64,000 nt of DNA from DASUBV01 sp963725175 (GTDB lineage Bacteria > Actinomycetota > Actinomycetes > Streptosporangiales > Streptosporangiaceae): NCBI GenBank assembly GCA_963725175.1, contig CAVRXH010000006.1, positions 496,001-560,000 of the forward strand, read 5' to 3'. The position numbers and the translations under genes are program-made. This document shows, piece by piece, positions 35,446-44,557 of the stretch. The notes beneath the pieces are model-generated. The model worked only from the letters and a program-made list of their open reading frames with translations, was not told the DNA's origin and did not search any database. Each line of letters starts with the position of its first letter. Within the stretch, counting starts at the first letter, position 1.

Positions 35446-36894
35446 ATGGGGGCTTACGGGGGGACACAGGGCAGCGCGTTCGCCCGGCTGGATAACCGGG
35501 GAATCAGCCGGTTTCAGTGGAAGATCATGTTCGTCTCCGGAATGGGCTTCTTCACCGACGCTTATGACCTTTTCGTCATCGGCATCGTGGTCGCGCTGCT
35601 CAAGCCCGAGTGGGGGCTGTCCACCGGCCAGGTCTCGCTGCTGAACTCGGTCACCCTGCTCGCGTCCGCGGCCGGCGCCATCATCTTCGGCCGGATCGCC
35701 GACATCCTGGGCCGCAAGCGCATCTACGGCTACGAGGTGCTGATCCTCGCGATCGCCGCGCTGGCCTCGGCCTTCGCCCCGAACTTCTGGGCGCTGCTGG
35801 CCTGCCGGGCCGTGCTGGGCATCGGCATCGGCGGCGACTACCCGGTATCGGCCACCATCATGAGCGAGTACTCGGGACGGCAGTCGCGGGGCCGGATGGT
35901 CGGGCTGGTCTTCGCCATGCAGGGGGCGGGCCTGGTAGTCGGGCCCCTGCTGGCCTCGGCCCTGCTGGCCTCCGGGCTCTCGCACAGCCTGACCTGGCGG
36001 GTCCTGCTCGCCGCCGGCGCCGTTCCCGGCCTGGCCGTGTTCTACCTGCGGCGCAGGATTCACGAGACGCCCAGGTTCGCGCTGGCCGGCGGGGCGACAG
36101 AGGAGGCGGAGGCGGCCATCGCCGCCGCGTCCGGGGGCAGCGGCGGCGGGAGCGGGGGCCGTGCCGCCAGGCGCCGGCCCAGGGAATCCGCCGCCCGGCA
36201 CCCGCAGACCGCGCTGGCGGGCTTCCGGACCCTGTTCACCAGCCGCCGGATGCTGACCTGGCTGATCGGCACGGCGAGCGCCTGGGCGCTGCTGGACTTC
36301 TGCTACTACGGCAACACCATCTCCACGCCGGAGATCCTGGCGCTGCTGAACCCGGCGGCCAGCCTGCTGCACAACACCCTGATCCAGCTCGCGATCTTCG
36401 CGGTGTTCGCGCTGCCCGGCTACGTGGTGGCCGTCGCGCTGCTCGACCGGGCGGGACGGCGCTGGATCCAGGTGCTCGGCTTCGGGATGATGGCCGCGAT
36501 GTTCCTGATCATCGGCCTGGTCCCGGCGGTGACGGCGATCGCCGCCCCGTTCATCCTGCTCTACGGGGTCAGCTACTTCTTCACCCAGTTCGGGCCGAAC
36601 ACCACCACGTTCGTCTACCCGGCGGAGATCTTCCCCGTCGAGGTGCGGACCACCGGGCACGGCATCTCGGCCGGCGCCGGCAAGCTGGGCGCGTTCGCCG
36701 GGGCGTTCCTGTTCCCCGACATGCTCGCCTCGTCCCTGGGCATCAGGGGCGCGGAGATCGTCGCCGGGGTGGTGGCGCTGGCCGGCCTGGTGATCACGCT
36801 GGCCTTGCTGCCCGAGCCCAAGGGCAAGAGCCTGGAGGAGCTGAGCGAGGAGGCCCGCGCCCCGGAGGCGTCGGTGCTGGAGCGTGCCGCGTGA
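35446..36894 (+). CDS. MFS transporter of the phosphate:H+ symporter type
   Basis: The 482-residue protein has twelve predicted membrane helices. GFFTDAYDLFVIGIVVALL in helix 1 and the GRIADILGRKRIYGYE loop between helices 2 and 3 match the Pho84-like branch of the sugar/phosphate MFS. A Gly/Ser-rich, positively charged loop (about 225-250) separates the two halves. A PHO-box-like repeat just upstream supports a phosphate role. Its stop overlaps the start of a universal stress protein gene (GTGA). The substrate is inferred from family and regulation, not proven. Confidence 0.85.
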   Translation: MGAYGGTQGSAFARLDNRGISRFQWKIMFVSGMGFFTDAYDLFVIGIVVALLKPEWGLSTGQVSLLNSVTLLASAAGAIIFGRIADILGRKRIYGYEVLILAIAALASAFAPNFWALLACRAVLGIGIGGDYPVSATIMSEYSGRQSRGRMVGLVFAMQGAGLVVGPLLASALLASGLSHSLTWRVLLAAGAVPGLAVFYLRRRIHETPRFALAGGATEEAEAAIAAASGGSGGGSGGRAARRRPRESAARHPQTALAGFRTLFTSRRMLTWLIGTASAWALLDFCYYGNTISTPEILALLNPAASLLHNTLIQLAIFAVFALPGYVVAVALLDRAGRRWIQVLGFGMMAAMFLIIGLVPAVTAIAAPFILLYGVSYFFTQFGPNTTTFVYPAEIFPVEVRTTGHGISAGAGKLGAFAGAFLFPDMLASSLGIRGAEIVAGVVALAGLVITLALLPEPKGKSLEELSEEARAPEASVLERAA

Positions 36895-37391
36895 CCTACC
36901 GGATCGTGGCGGGCGTGGACGGCTCGCCGCACAGCTCGGCGGCGCTGCGCTGGTCGCTGGAGCAGGCCACGGAACGGGGCGGTGCGGTGACCGCCATGCT
37001 CGCCTGGCAGCTCCCGTTCCTGTCCATTCCCGGCGCCTTCGACCGCGACGAGCTTGAGCGGGCCTACCGGGAGTTCCTGATCAAGACGGTCAGCGAGATC
37101 GCGCCGGCCCCGCCGGTGCCGCTGGAGCCGGTGCTCGCCGAGGGCGATGCGGCGGCGGCGCTGATCAGCGCCTCGGCCGGCGCGGACCTGCTGGTGGTGG
37201 GCATCCGCGGCCGCGGGCCGGTGGCCGGGCTGATGCTCGGCTCGGTGAGCCAGGCCTGCGCGGCCGGGGCGTCCTGCCCGGTGGTGCTGGTCAAGCGCTC
37301 CGGTGAGCCCGAGCCAGGGGCAGGACAGGACCCAGCGGCCGAGACGGGGCCAGGGCCGGCCGAGACGGCCCCGGGTCCAGCGCCCGACTGA
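36891..37391 (+). CDS. Universal stress protein (Usp)
   Basis: The 166-residue protein begins RIVAGVDGSPHSSAALRW and has the ATP-binding signature VVGIRGRGPVAGLMLGSVSQ (G-2x-G-9x-G-S), followed by CPVVLVK. A Gly/Pro/Glu tail of about 30 residues is disordered. Its GTG overlaps the transporter stop, so the two are co-translated. Usp domains with this motif bind ATP and often modulate transporters or respond to starvation. Confidence 0.9.
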   Translation: MTYRIVAGVDGSPHSSAALRWSLEQATERGGAVTAMLAWQLPFLSIPGAFDRDELERAYREFLIKTVSEIAPAPPVPLEPVLAEGDAAAALISASAGADLLVVGIRGRGPVAGLMLGSVSQACAAGASCPVVLVKRSGEPEPGAGQDPAAETGPGPAETAPGPAPD

Positions 37392-37407
37392 CCCGCCGGG
37401 CCGGGGG

Positions 37408-37413
37408 TACCTT
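37408..37413 (+). promoter_or_regulatory. -10 element of a probable leaderless promoter (oxidoreductase)
   Basis: TACCTT ends six bases before ATG 37420. The spacing is the same as in front of the HAD gene at 6402. Confidence 0.45.
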
Positions 37414-37419
37414 ACGGGC

Positions 37420-38781
37420 ATGGCCGACCGGGAGTTCGACGTCATTGTTATCGGCATGGGCCCAGGCGGGGAGCATGTCGCCGAGTCGCTCGCGGACGCG
37501 GGCCTGGCGGTCGCCGGGGTGGAGTCCCGGCTGGTCGGCGGCGAGTGCCCGTACTGGGGCTGCGTGCCATCCAAGATGATGATCAGGGCCGCCGGGCTGC
37601 TGACCGAGGGCCGCCGGATTCCCGGCATGGCCGGGGACTCCACCGTCAGGGCGGACTGGGCGCCGGTGGCCGACCGGATCCGTGCCGAGGCCACCGACGA
37701 CTGGGACGACAAGGTCGCCGCGGACCGGTTCACCGGCAAGGGCGGCACCCTGCTGCGCGGCTACGGCTCGATCACGGCGCCCGGCGAGGTGACCGTCGGC
37801 GGCGAGGTGCTGCACGCCCGCCGCGGCATCGTGCTCAACCCCGGCACCGCCCCGGCGGTGCCGCCCATCCCCGGCCTGGCCGGCACCGCGTACTGGACCA
37901 ACAGGGAGGCGATGGAGGCTACGGCGGCCCCCGCCTCGCTCATCGTGCTCGGCGGCGGGCCGATCGGGGTGGAGCTCTGCCAGGTCTTCTCCCGGTTCGA
38001 TGCCCGGGTGAGCGTCGTGGAGATGGCCGACCGGCTGCTGTCGGTCGAGGAGCCCGAGTCCAGCGCCCTGCTCGCCGAGGTCTTCGAGCGGGAGGGCATC
38101 AGCGTCCATACCGGGGTCAGCGCGGCCAGGGTCAGCCACGACGGCGGCGAGTTCACCGTGACGCTGGGCGACGGCAGCGAGCTGATGGCCGAGCGGCTGC
38201 TGGTGGCCACCGGGCGGCACATCGACCTGCCCGGCCTGGGCGTCGCCGCCGTCGGCCTGGACGACCAGGCGAAGCACATCGAGACCGACGGCCGGATGCG
38301 CGCCGCGCCGGGGGTCTGGGTGGTCGGCGACGTGGCCGGCAAGGGCGCGTTCACGCACCTGTCCATGTACCACGCGGACATCGTGATCGCCGACATCCTG
38401 GGCAGGCCGGTGCACGAGGCGGAGTACCACGCCGTGCCGCGGGTCACCTTCACCGACCCGGAGATTGGCTCGGTGGGCCAGTCCGAGGCCAGGGCCAGGG
38501 CGAGCGGCATCGACGTCAGGGTGGCCATGACGCAGATCCCGGCGTCCCCGCGCGGCTGGATTCACAAGGCGGGCAACGACGGCTTCATCAAGCTGATCGC
38601 CGATGCCCGGCGCGGCGTGCTGGTCGGCGCTACCTCGGCGGGGCCGACGGGCGGCGAGGTGCTGAGCATGCTCACCCTGGCGGTGCACGCCCGGCTGCCG
38701 GTCCAGCGGCTGGCCGAGATGATCTACGCCTACCCGACCTTCCACCGCGCGGTCTCCACCGCCGTCGCGGACCTGCTCTAG
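37420..38781 (+). CDS. Class I pyridine nucleotide-disulfide oxidoreductase
   Basis: The 453-residue flavoprotein has the FAD motif VIGMGPGGEHVAESLA, the redox disulfide GGECPYWGCVPSK (Cys43/Cys48), the NAD(P) motif VLGGGPIGVELCQVF, and the second FAD motif VVGDVAGKGAFTH. It resembles lipoamide dehydrogenase and mercuric reductase. The C-terminal HPT motif that provides the catalytic His reads YAYPTFHRA here, so His is replaced by Tyr and ordinary lipoamide chemistry is unlikely. Quinone or metal reduction are possible, but the substrate is unknown. Confidence 0.85.
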   Translation: MADREFDVIVIGMGPGGEHVAESLADAGLAVAGVESRLVGGECPYWGCVPSKMMIRAAGLLTEGRRIPGMAGDSTVRADWAPVADRIRAEATDDWDDKVAADRFTGKGGTLLRGYGSITAPGEVTVGGEVLHARRGIVLNPGTAPAVPPIPGLAGTAYWTNREAMEATAAPASLIVLGGGPIGVELCQVFSRFDARVSVVEMADRLLSVEEPESSALLAEVFEREGISVHTGVSAARVSHDGGEFTVTLGDGSELMAERLLVATGRHIDLPGLGVAAVGLDDQAKHIETDGRMRAAPGVWVVGDVAGKGAFTHLSMYHADIVIADILGRPVHEAEYHAVPRVTFTDPEIGSVGQSEARARASGIDVRVAMTQIPASPRGWIHKAGNDGFIKLIADARRGVLVGATSAGPTGGEVLSMLTLAVHARLPVQRLAEMIYAYPTFHRAVSTAVADLL

Positions 38782-38894
38782 CCGGGCCGCACCGGCCCGG
38801 CCGCGGCGGCCCGGGCAGTGCGGCCCCTGGGACCCAGGCCAGCGCGGTGATAGTTTTATATCGAAGGGATTGAGGCCCCGGGACGGGGAGCGAG

Positions 38895-39413
38895 GTGACG
38901 GGGATGCAGGCGATGGACGACGACCGCGCCAGGGCGGGGATGACCGGCGGGCGGCAGGAGCCCTGGCAGCAGGGATCCGGGCCAGGTGGCGGCGACGGCG
39001 GGCTGCGGGCCTCTGACGCGGAGCGCGATCAGGTGGCCACCGAGCTGGGCGAGCATTTCGAGGCGGGGCGGCTGGACCAGGCCGAGTTCGATGAGCGGCT
39101 GACCCAGGCGCTGCGGGCGAAGACCAGGGGCGAGCTTGACGTGCTGCTGCGCGACCTGCCGACGGCCAGCAAGCGCGGCCGGCTGCCGCACGACACCAGC
39201 CCGGCGGTCGCCGCCGAGCCCGGCCGTCCCGTGCCCCGGCTGCCGGTGGCGCTGATCCCGCTGCTGGTGGTGGCGGGCGTTGTCCTGGCCGGGGCGCTGA
39301 GCGGCGGGCACGGGCCGCACAGCGCGTGGCCGTTCCCGCTGCTGTGGGTGGCCATCGGCGCCTTCATCTGGCTGCGCCGCGCGCACGGGGTGAGCGGGCG
39401 CGACGGGCGCTAG
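38895..39413 (+). CDS. DUF1707 membrane protein
   Basis: The 172-residue protein has a DUF1707 (SHOCT-like) domain, LRASDAERDQVATELGEHFE followed by AGRLDQAEFDERL, at about residues 37-90. Two membrane helices follow: LPVALIPLLVVAGVVLAGAL and FPLLWVAIGAFIWL. GGGGAG lies upstream of GTG 38895; ATG 38904 also fits. DUF1707 proteins are common in actinobacteria, usually of unknown function and often next to envelope-stress genes. No partner is evident here. Confidence 0.85.
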   Translation: MTGMQAMDDDRARAGMTGGRQEPWQQGSGPGGGDGGLRASDAERDQVATELGEHFEAGRLDQAEFDERLTQALRAKTRGELDVLLRDLPTASKRGRLPHDTSPAVAAEPGRPVPRLPVALIPLLVVAGVVLAGALSGGHGPHSAWPFPLLWVAIGAFIWLRRAHGVSGRDGR

Positions 39414-39590
39414 CCCCAGACGCCGCTAGCCCCCTCGGCCACGAAGTCGCAGCCGCCCGCGGCCACCCGGGATGACCGGAAGTTGCCCCGGCACATGTGC
39501 GTGGTCACCGCCAGCCCGTCCGGCGGGGCACGCCGCCGGTCAAGGGCCGCTGGCGGTCGCTCGCCGCCGGCGGCCCCGTGCCGGGCCTGG

Positions 39591-40940
39591 TTACCCCTGG
39601 TAGTAGCCGTCCGCGACGGACAGCGCGTCGTCCAGCAGGGCCAGTCCCTCCTTGGCCTCGGACTCGCTGATGGTGCACGGCGGCACCACGTGCAGCCTGT
39701 TGTAGTTGGTCATCGGCATCAGACCGCGCGACTTGCAGGCGGCGACCAGGGCGTTCATGCCCTCTGACGAGCTGCCGTAGGGGGCCAGCATCTCCTTGGT
39801 CTCCCGGTTGGAGACCAGGTCAAGCGCCCAGAACACGCCCACGCCGCGGACCTCGCCGATCACCGGGTGCCGGGTGGCCAGCTCCGCGAGGCCGGGGCCG
39901 AGCACCTGCTCGCCGATCCTGGCGGCGTTCTCCACGATGTGCTCGTCCTTCATCACGTCGATGGTGGCGACGATGGAGGCACAGGCCATCGGGTGACCGG
40001 AGTAGGTCAGGCCGCCGGGGAAGACCTTGTGGTCGAAGGTGGCGGCGATCTCGTCGGAGATGATCACGCCGCCGACCGGCAGGTAGCCGGAGTTGGAGCC
40101 CTTGGCGAAGGTGATCAGGTCCGGCACCATGCCGTGCTGCTCGAAGGCGAACCAGCTCCCGGTCCGGCCGAAGCCGGCCATCACCTCGTCGGCGATGTAG
40201 ATAATTCCGTGCTTGTCACACAGTGCCCGGACCCCGGCCAGGTAGCCGGGCGGCGGGACCAGCACGCCGGCGGTGCCGACGACGGTCTCCAGCAGGATCG
40301 CGGCGATGGTGCCGGGACCCTCGTACATGATGACCTGCTCCAGGTGCTCTAGCGCCCGGCGGGTCTCCTGCTCCAGCGAGGTGGACCAGAACGGCGTCCG
40401 GTACAGGTGCGGGCCGAAGAAGTGCACGTGCCCGGTGGCGAACTCGTTGGGCCAGCGGCGCGGGTCGCCGGTGGCGTTGATCGCCGCGCCGGTGTTGCCG
40501 TGGTAGGAGCGGTAGGTGCTGAGCACCTTGGCCCTGCCGGTGTGCAGCCTGGCCATCCGGATCGCGTTCTCGTTGGCGTCGGCGCCGGCGTTGGTGAAGA
40601 ACACCTTCTCCATGCCGTCGGGAGCCAGCGCGGCCAGCCGGGCGGCGGCCTCCACCCGCGGCGCGCTGGTGTGCTGCGGCGCGATGGTGGTCAGCTTCGC
40701 GGCCTGCTCGGCGATGGCGGCGACGACCTTGGGGTGCTGGTGCCCGATGTTGGTGTAGACGAGCTGGGAGGAGAAGTCCAGGTACCGGTTGCCGTCGTAG
40801 TCCCAGAAGTAGGAGCCTTCCGCCGAGGCGATCGGCAGCGGGTTCAGCCCGGCCTGGGCGGACCAGGAGTGGAAGACGTGCGCCCGGTCCATGGCGACGA
40901 CTTCCGCGCCGCGTGCCGGGTCAGCTGCGTGGTCAGTCAT
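39591..40940 (-). CDS. Class III omega-aminotransferase (beta-alanine:pyruvate type)
   Basis: The 449-residue protein has the PLP lysine in ITFAKGSNSGYLPVGG (about 279), the IADEVMAGFGRTG aspartate and STYRSYHGNTGAA. It is a typical omega-amino acid:pyruvate aminotransferase. In this cluster it should turn beta-alanine or beta-aminoisobutyrate into malonate or methylmalonate semialdehyde, which MmsA would oxidise. Start ATG 40940 is chosen over 40955 because GGGGAG lies eight bases upstream. A TGACA-N3-TGTCT palindrome lies 72 bp upstream. Confidence 0.88.
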   Translation of the reverse strand: MTDHAADPARGAEVVAMDRAHVFHSWSAQAGLNPLPIASAEGSYFWDYDGNRYLDFSSQLVYTNIGHQHPKVVAAIAEQAAKLTTIAPQHTSAPRVEAAARLAALAPDGMEKVFFTNAGADANENAIRMARLHTGRAKVLSTYRSYHGNTGAAINATGDPRRWPNEFATGHVHFFGPHLYRTPFWSTSLEQETRRALEHLEQVIMYEGPGTIAAILLETVVGTAGVLVPPPGYLAGVRALCDKHGIIYIADEVMAGFGRTGSWFAFEQHGMVPDLITFAKGSNSGYLPVGGVIISDEIAATFDHKVFPGGLTYSGHPMACASIVATIDVMKDEHIVENAARIGEQVLGPGLAELATRHPVIGEVRGVGVFWALDLVSNRETKEMLAPYGSSSEGMNALVAACKSRGLMPMTNYNRLHVVPPCTISESEAKEGLALLDDALSVADGYYQG

Positions 40941-41011
40941 GGCGCTTCTCCCCATGGGTGCTCTGCTGCTGTCCTCCCGCCAGTCTCCCTCACGGGGCCG
41001 GCGAGGCGAAA

Positions 41012-41024
41012 TGACACTCTGTCT
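41012..41024. promoter_or_regulatory. Candidate PucR operator before the aminotransferase
   Basis: TGACACTCTGTCT matches the mmsA site TGACACCCTGTCA at 11 of 13 positions and lies at the identical distance (72 bp) from the start codon. Confidence 0.6.
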
Positions 41025-41052
41025 ACGGTATGCGGCCCGGCCTGACAGCCTG

Positions 41053-41253
41053 CTAGCCAGCTAGCGCGGGGATGATCGTCGCGCCGTAGGCGGCCATGGT
41101 CTTCTCCGGCTGGTCGTGCATCAGGTACACGGCGAACTGGTCAGCGCCGATCTCGGCCAGCTCGGCGAGCCGGTCCAGGTGCGCGTCCTCGGGCCCGGTC
41201 AGGCAGAACCGGTCCACGATCTCGTCGGGCACGAAGTCGGTCGAGGTGTTGCC
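41053..41253 (-). CDS. C-terminal part of the LLM oxidoreductase in a shifted frame
   Basis: About 66 codons continue the oxidoreductase one frame over (NTSTDFVPDEIVDRFCL, then GADQFAVYLMHDQPEKTM and IIPALAG), a normal LLM C-terminus. There is no independent start. The frames join near 41252-41265 at GGG/CCC runs if one base is removed. Confidence 0.7.
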   Translation of the reverse strand, partial: GNTSTDFVPDEIVDRFCLTGPEDAHLDRLAELAEIGADQFAVYLMHDQPEKTMAAYGATIIPALAG

Positions 41254-42052
41254 CGGCCCGGCCGTGGTGGGAGTAGTCGTAGCCCTGCCGCCCGGCGATG
41301 TAGTCGGTCAGCGCCCTGGGCACCGGCCCGGACTCGCCGTACCTGGCCACCAGGTCGGCGACGTGGTTGCCGACCATGCCGCCGAACCAGCGGAGCTGGT
41401 CGCGCTGGTGGGCCAGGTCGCCGCCGACGTAGGCGGGCGCGGCCACGCACATGGTCAGGCTGGCCGGGTCCCGGCCGGCCGCGGCCGCGGCCTCGCGGAC
41501 CGCGCCGAAGGTCCACCTGGCGATCTCCGGGTCGGCGGTCTGCAGGATGAACCCGTCGGCCTGCTCGCCGGCCAGCTTCAGCGCCCGCGGGCCGTAGCCC
41601 GCCATCCAGATCTCCAGCCTGCCGTCGCGGACCCACGGGATAGTGACCGCGGTGCCGTCCACGTCAACGGTGCCGCCGCGGGCCAGCTCCCTGATCACGT
41701 GCATCGCCTCGGACAGCGTGCCCAGGGTCGACGGCGTGCGGCCGATGACCCGGCGCGCGGAGTCGCCGCGGCCGATGCCGCACACGGTCCGGTTGCCGAA
41801 CATCTCGTTCAGGGTGGCGAACAGCGAGGCGGTGACGGTCCAGTCCCTGGTCAGCGGGTTGGTCACCATCGGGCCGACCATCATGGCCGAGGTCGCGGCC
41901 AGGATCTGGGAGTAGATGACGAACGGCTCCTGCCACAGCACGTGGGAGTCGAAGGTCCAGCCATAGCCGAAGCCGAGTTGCTCCGCCTCGCGCATCCTGT
42001 CCACCACCGCCCTGGCGGGCGGGTCCGTCTGCAGCACCAGGCCGAACTCCAC
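41141..42052 (-). CDS. LLM-class flavin/F420-dependent oxidoreductase, frame disrupted near the 3' end
   Basis: The protein starts at GTG 42052 with GAGGAGG upstream (MEFGLVLQTDPPARAVVD). It follows the luciferase-like pattern: LGFGYGWTFDSHVLWQEPFV, NRTVCGIGRGDSARRVIG and DGRLEIWMAGYGPRALKLAG. It resembles the TIGR03842-type F420-dependent enzymes that accompany hydantoinase clusters. Near residue 265 the frame becomes non-native (RAGQHLDRLRARR) while the correct continuation lies in another frame to 41053, giving about 333 residues when repaired. It is the third gene of the pyrimidine operon and might act on a dihydropyrimidine or an aldehyde intermediate. Confidence 0.75.
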   Translation of the reverse strand: MEFGLVLQTDPPARAVVDRMREAEQLGFGYGWTFDSHVLWQEPFVIYSQILAATSAMMVGPMVTNPLTRDWTVTASLFATLNEMFGNRTVCGIGRGDSARRVIGRTPSTLGTLSEAMHVIRELARGGTVDVDGTAVTIPWVRDGRLEIWMAGYGPRALKLAGEQADGFILQTADPEIARWTFGAVREAAAAAGRDPASLTMCVAAPAYVGGDLAHQRDQLRWFGGMVGNHVADLVARYGESGPVPRALTDYIAGRQGYDYSHHGRAGQHLDRLRARRDRGPVLPDRARGRAPGPARRAGRDRR

Positions 42053-42106
42053 GTGCGCTACCTCCTCATCACGGGCTGGCTGATCCCCCCAGGGCGGCGC
42101 GGGCCG

Positions 42107-43510
42107 CTAGCGCAGGTACTGGCAGCCGTCGCGGCGCAGGAACTGGCCGTGGCCAGGCTCGCCGTGGTACTCGCCGGCGTCCAGGACGATCTTTCCCCGG
42201 GACAGCACGGTCTCTACCCGGCCGGTGATCTCCATGCCCTCGTAGGCGGAGTAATCCACGTTCATGTGGTGCGTCCGCGCCGAGATCACCTGGCGGGCGG
42301 CCGGGTCGTAGATCACGATGTCGGCGTCGGAGCCGGGCGCGATGACGCCCTTGCGCGGGTACAGCCCGAACATCCGGGCCGGGGTGGCGGAGGCGACCTC
42401 CACCCAGCGGGCCAGCGACAGCTCCCCCGCCGCCACGCCCTGATGCAGCAGGTCCATCCGGTGCTCGACGCCGGGAATGCCGTTGGGGATCTTGGAGAAG
42501 TCGCCCCGGCCCAGCTCCTTCTGCTCGCGGAAGCAGAACGGGCAGTGGTCGGTGGACACCACCGACAGGTCATCGCGGCGCAGCCCGCGCCACAGCGAGT
42601 CCTGGTGCAGGGGCGTGCGCAGCGGCGGCGAGGCCACGTACTTGGCGCCCTCGAAGTCCGGCCTGGCCAGGTCGTCCAGGGACAGGTACAGGTACTGCGG
42701 GCAGGTCTCGGCGAACACGTTCTGCCCGGTGTCCCTGGCCAGCGTGACCTTCTCCAGGGCGTGCGCGGCGGACAGGTGCACGATGTACAGCGGCGCTCCG
42801 GTCACCGAGGCCAGCGTGATCGCCCGGCTGGTGGCCTCGGCCTCCAGCTCGGGCGGCCGGGTCAGGCCGTGCTCGACCGGCTCGCCGCGCCCGGCCGCCA
42901 GGGCCTGGGCGACGAGCTGGTCGATGGCGATGCCGTTCTCGGCGTGCATCATGGTCAGCGCGCCGATCCTGGCCGCCTGCTGCATCGCCAGCAGGATCTC
43001 CCCGTCGGTCGCGTAGAACACGCCGGGGTAGGCCATGAACATCTTGAAGCTGGTGACGCCCGCGTCCACGCAGGCCGGCATCTCCTTGAGGGTGGCCTCG
43101 TTGACGTCGGAGACGATCATGTGGAAGCCGTAGTCCACGGCGCAGTTGCCGTCGGCCTTGGCATGCCAGGCGTCCAGCGCGGCGAGCAGGCTGGTGCCCT
43201 TGGGCTGCACCGCGAAGTCGATGATCGTCGTGGTGCCGCCCCAGGCCGCGGCGCGCGTCCCGGTCTCGAAGGTGTCGGCGGAGAAGGTCCCGCCGAACGG
43301 CATCTCCATGTGCGTGTGCGCGTCGATGCCGCCGGGCAGCACGTACTTGCCCGTGGCGTCGATCACCTGGTCGGCGGTGCCCGCCCAGGCGGCGGCCACC
43401 TCGCTGCCCGGCTGGCCGAGCGCGGCGACCTGCTCGCCGCTGATCAGCACGTCGGCCGCGATGGTCCCCGCCGGGGTGACGATGGTCCCGCCGGTGATCA
43501 GGGTCCTCAT
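42107..43510 (-). CDS. hydA: Dihydropyrimidinase / D-hydantoinase
   Basis: The 467-residue amidohydrolase has the metal-binding pair in GIDAHTHMEMPFGG (His65/His67), the carboxylated lysine in TSFKMFMAYPG (Lys156), HAENG, HLSAAHAL and STDHCPFCFREQ. Length and motifs are those of dihydropyrimidinases, which open dihydrouracil or dihydrothymine to N-carbamoyl-beta-amino acids. It overlaps the amidohydrolase gene upstream by four bases. Start ATG 43510 begins the conserved MRTLITGGTIV. Confidence 0.93.
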   Translation of the reverse strand: MRTLITGGTIVTPAGTIAADVLISGEQVAALGQPGSEVAAAWAGTADQVIDATGKYVLPGGIDAHTHMEMPFGGTFSADTFETGTRAAAWGGTTTIIDFAVQPKGTSLLAALDAWHAKADGNCAVDYGFHMIVSDVNEATLKEMPACVDAGVTSFKMFMAYPGVFYATDGEILLAMQQAARIGALTMMHAENGIAIDQLVAQALAAGRGEPVEHGLTRPPELEAEATSRAITLASVTGAPLYIVHLSAAHALEKVTLARDTGQNVFAETCPQYLYLSLDDLARPDFEGAKYVASPPLRTPLHQDSLWRGLRRDDLSVVSTDHCPFCFREQKELGRGDFSKIPNGIPGVEHRMDLLHQGVAAGELSLARWVEVASATPARMFGLYPRKGVIAPGSDADIVIYDPAARQVISARTHHMNVDYSAYEGMEITGRVETVLSRGKIVLDAGEYHGEPGHGQFLRRDGCQYLR

Positions 43511-44349
43511 GGCTGCACCAGCGTCCCGTAGGCGTCGGGCCGCCGGTCGCGGTAGAACGCCCACAGGTCCCTGACCTCCTGGAGCTGGTCGAAGTCCAGG
43601 TCGCGGACCAGCACCTCGTCCCGGGTGTCGGAGGCCGCGTCCCCGATGAGCTGGCCGCGCGGGTCGGCGAAGTAGGTCTGGCCGTAGAACTCGTTGGCGC
43701 CGAGCGGCTCCACGCCGACCCGGTTGATCGCGCCGACGAAGTACTCGTTGGCGACCGCGGCGGCGGGCTGCTCAAGCCGCCACAGGTACTGCGACAGGCC
43801 GCGGCTGGTGGCCGAGGGGTTGAACACGATCCTGGCGCCGGCCAGCCCGAGCGCCCGCCAGCCCTCGGGGAAGTGCCGGTCGTAGCAGATGTAGACGCCG
43901 ATCCGGCCGACCGCCGTGTCGAACACCGGGTAGCCGAGGTTGCCCGGCCGGAAGTAGAACTTCTCCCAGAACCCGGCGACCTGCGGCAGGTGCGTCTTGC
44001 GGTACTTGCCGAGGTAGCTGCCGTCGGCGTCGATCACGGCGGCGGTGTTGTAGTAGAGGCCCGGCTGCTCCTCCTCATACATCGGCACGACCAGCACCAC
44101 CGAGTGCTGGCGGGCGACCTGCCGCATCAGCTCGGTGGTCGGCCCATTCGGGATCGCCTCGGTGAAGGAGTAGTAGTCGGCGTCCTGGACCTGGCAGAAG
44201 TACGGCCCGTAGAACAGCTCCTGCAGGCAGATCACCTGGGCGCCCTGTGACGCCGCCTGCCCGATGGCGGCCACCGCCCCGGCGATCATGGACTCCTTGT
44301 CCCCGGTCCAGCTCTGCTGCACCAGGCCTGCCCGGACGATACTCGCCAT
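43507..44349 (-). CDS. Beta-ureidopropionase-type carbon-nitrogen hydrolase
   Basis: The 280-residue nitrilase-superfamily enzyme has the catalytic triad Glu44 (LQELFYGPYFC), Lys118 (YRKTHLPQ) and Cys155 (VYICYDRHFPEGWR). The GPYFC and RHFPEGWR contexts are typical of N-carbamoyl-beta-alanine or N-carbamoylputrescine amidases. Next to a dihydropyrimidinase it should release beta-alanine, CO2 and ammonia. AAGGAGG lies before ATG 44349. It is the first gene of the operon that runs down to the aminotransferase. No TGACA palindrome is seen in front of it. Confidence 0.9.
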   Translation of the reverse strand: MASIVRAGLVQQSWTGDKESMIAGAVAAIGQAASQGAQVICLQELFYGPYFCQVQDADYYSFTEAIPNGPTTELMRQVARQHSVVLVVPMYEEEQPGLYYNTAAVIDADGSYLGKYRKTHLPQVAGFWEKFYFRPGNLGYPVFDTAVGRIGVYICYDRHFPEGWRALGLAGARIVFNPSATSRGLSQYLWRLEQPAAAVANEYFVGAINRVGVEPLGANEFYGQTYFADPRGQLIGDAASDTRDEVLVRDLDFDQLQEVRDLWAFYRDRRPDAYGTLVQP

Positions 44350-44496
44350 CGCTACGCCTCCTTGCTGCGCCGGGACCCGGCCGCGCGGTGCGGCCCTGGC
44401 GGGCGCGGCAGTCGCCAGGTTCTGACGTTAACCCTCCGGGCCGCCCGGCGGCAGCCCCTCACGGCAGGCCGGATGTCCCCGTTTCGGCCGTCCTGA

Positions 44497-44540
44497 CGGG
44501 AAAGGGGTGCGGGACCTCGCTGTAGCGGCGGGGTCCCGGC
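44497..44540. repeat. Degenerate copy of the adjacent terminator hairpin
   Basis: GGGAAAGGGGTGCGGGACC and the following GGCGGGGTCCCGG repeat the layout of the perfect hairpin at 44558-44589, but the stem has mismatches. It looks like a duplicated and decayed terminator. Confidence 0.5.
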
Positions 44541-44557
44541 CGTGCTAACCGGGAAAG

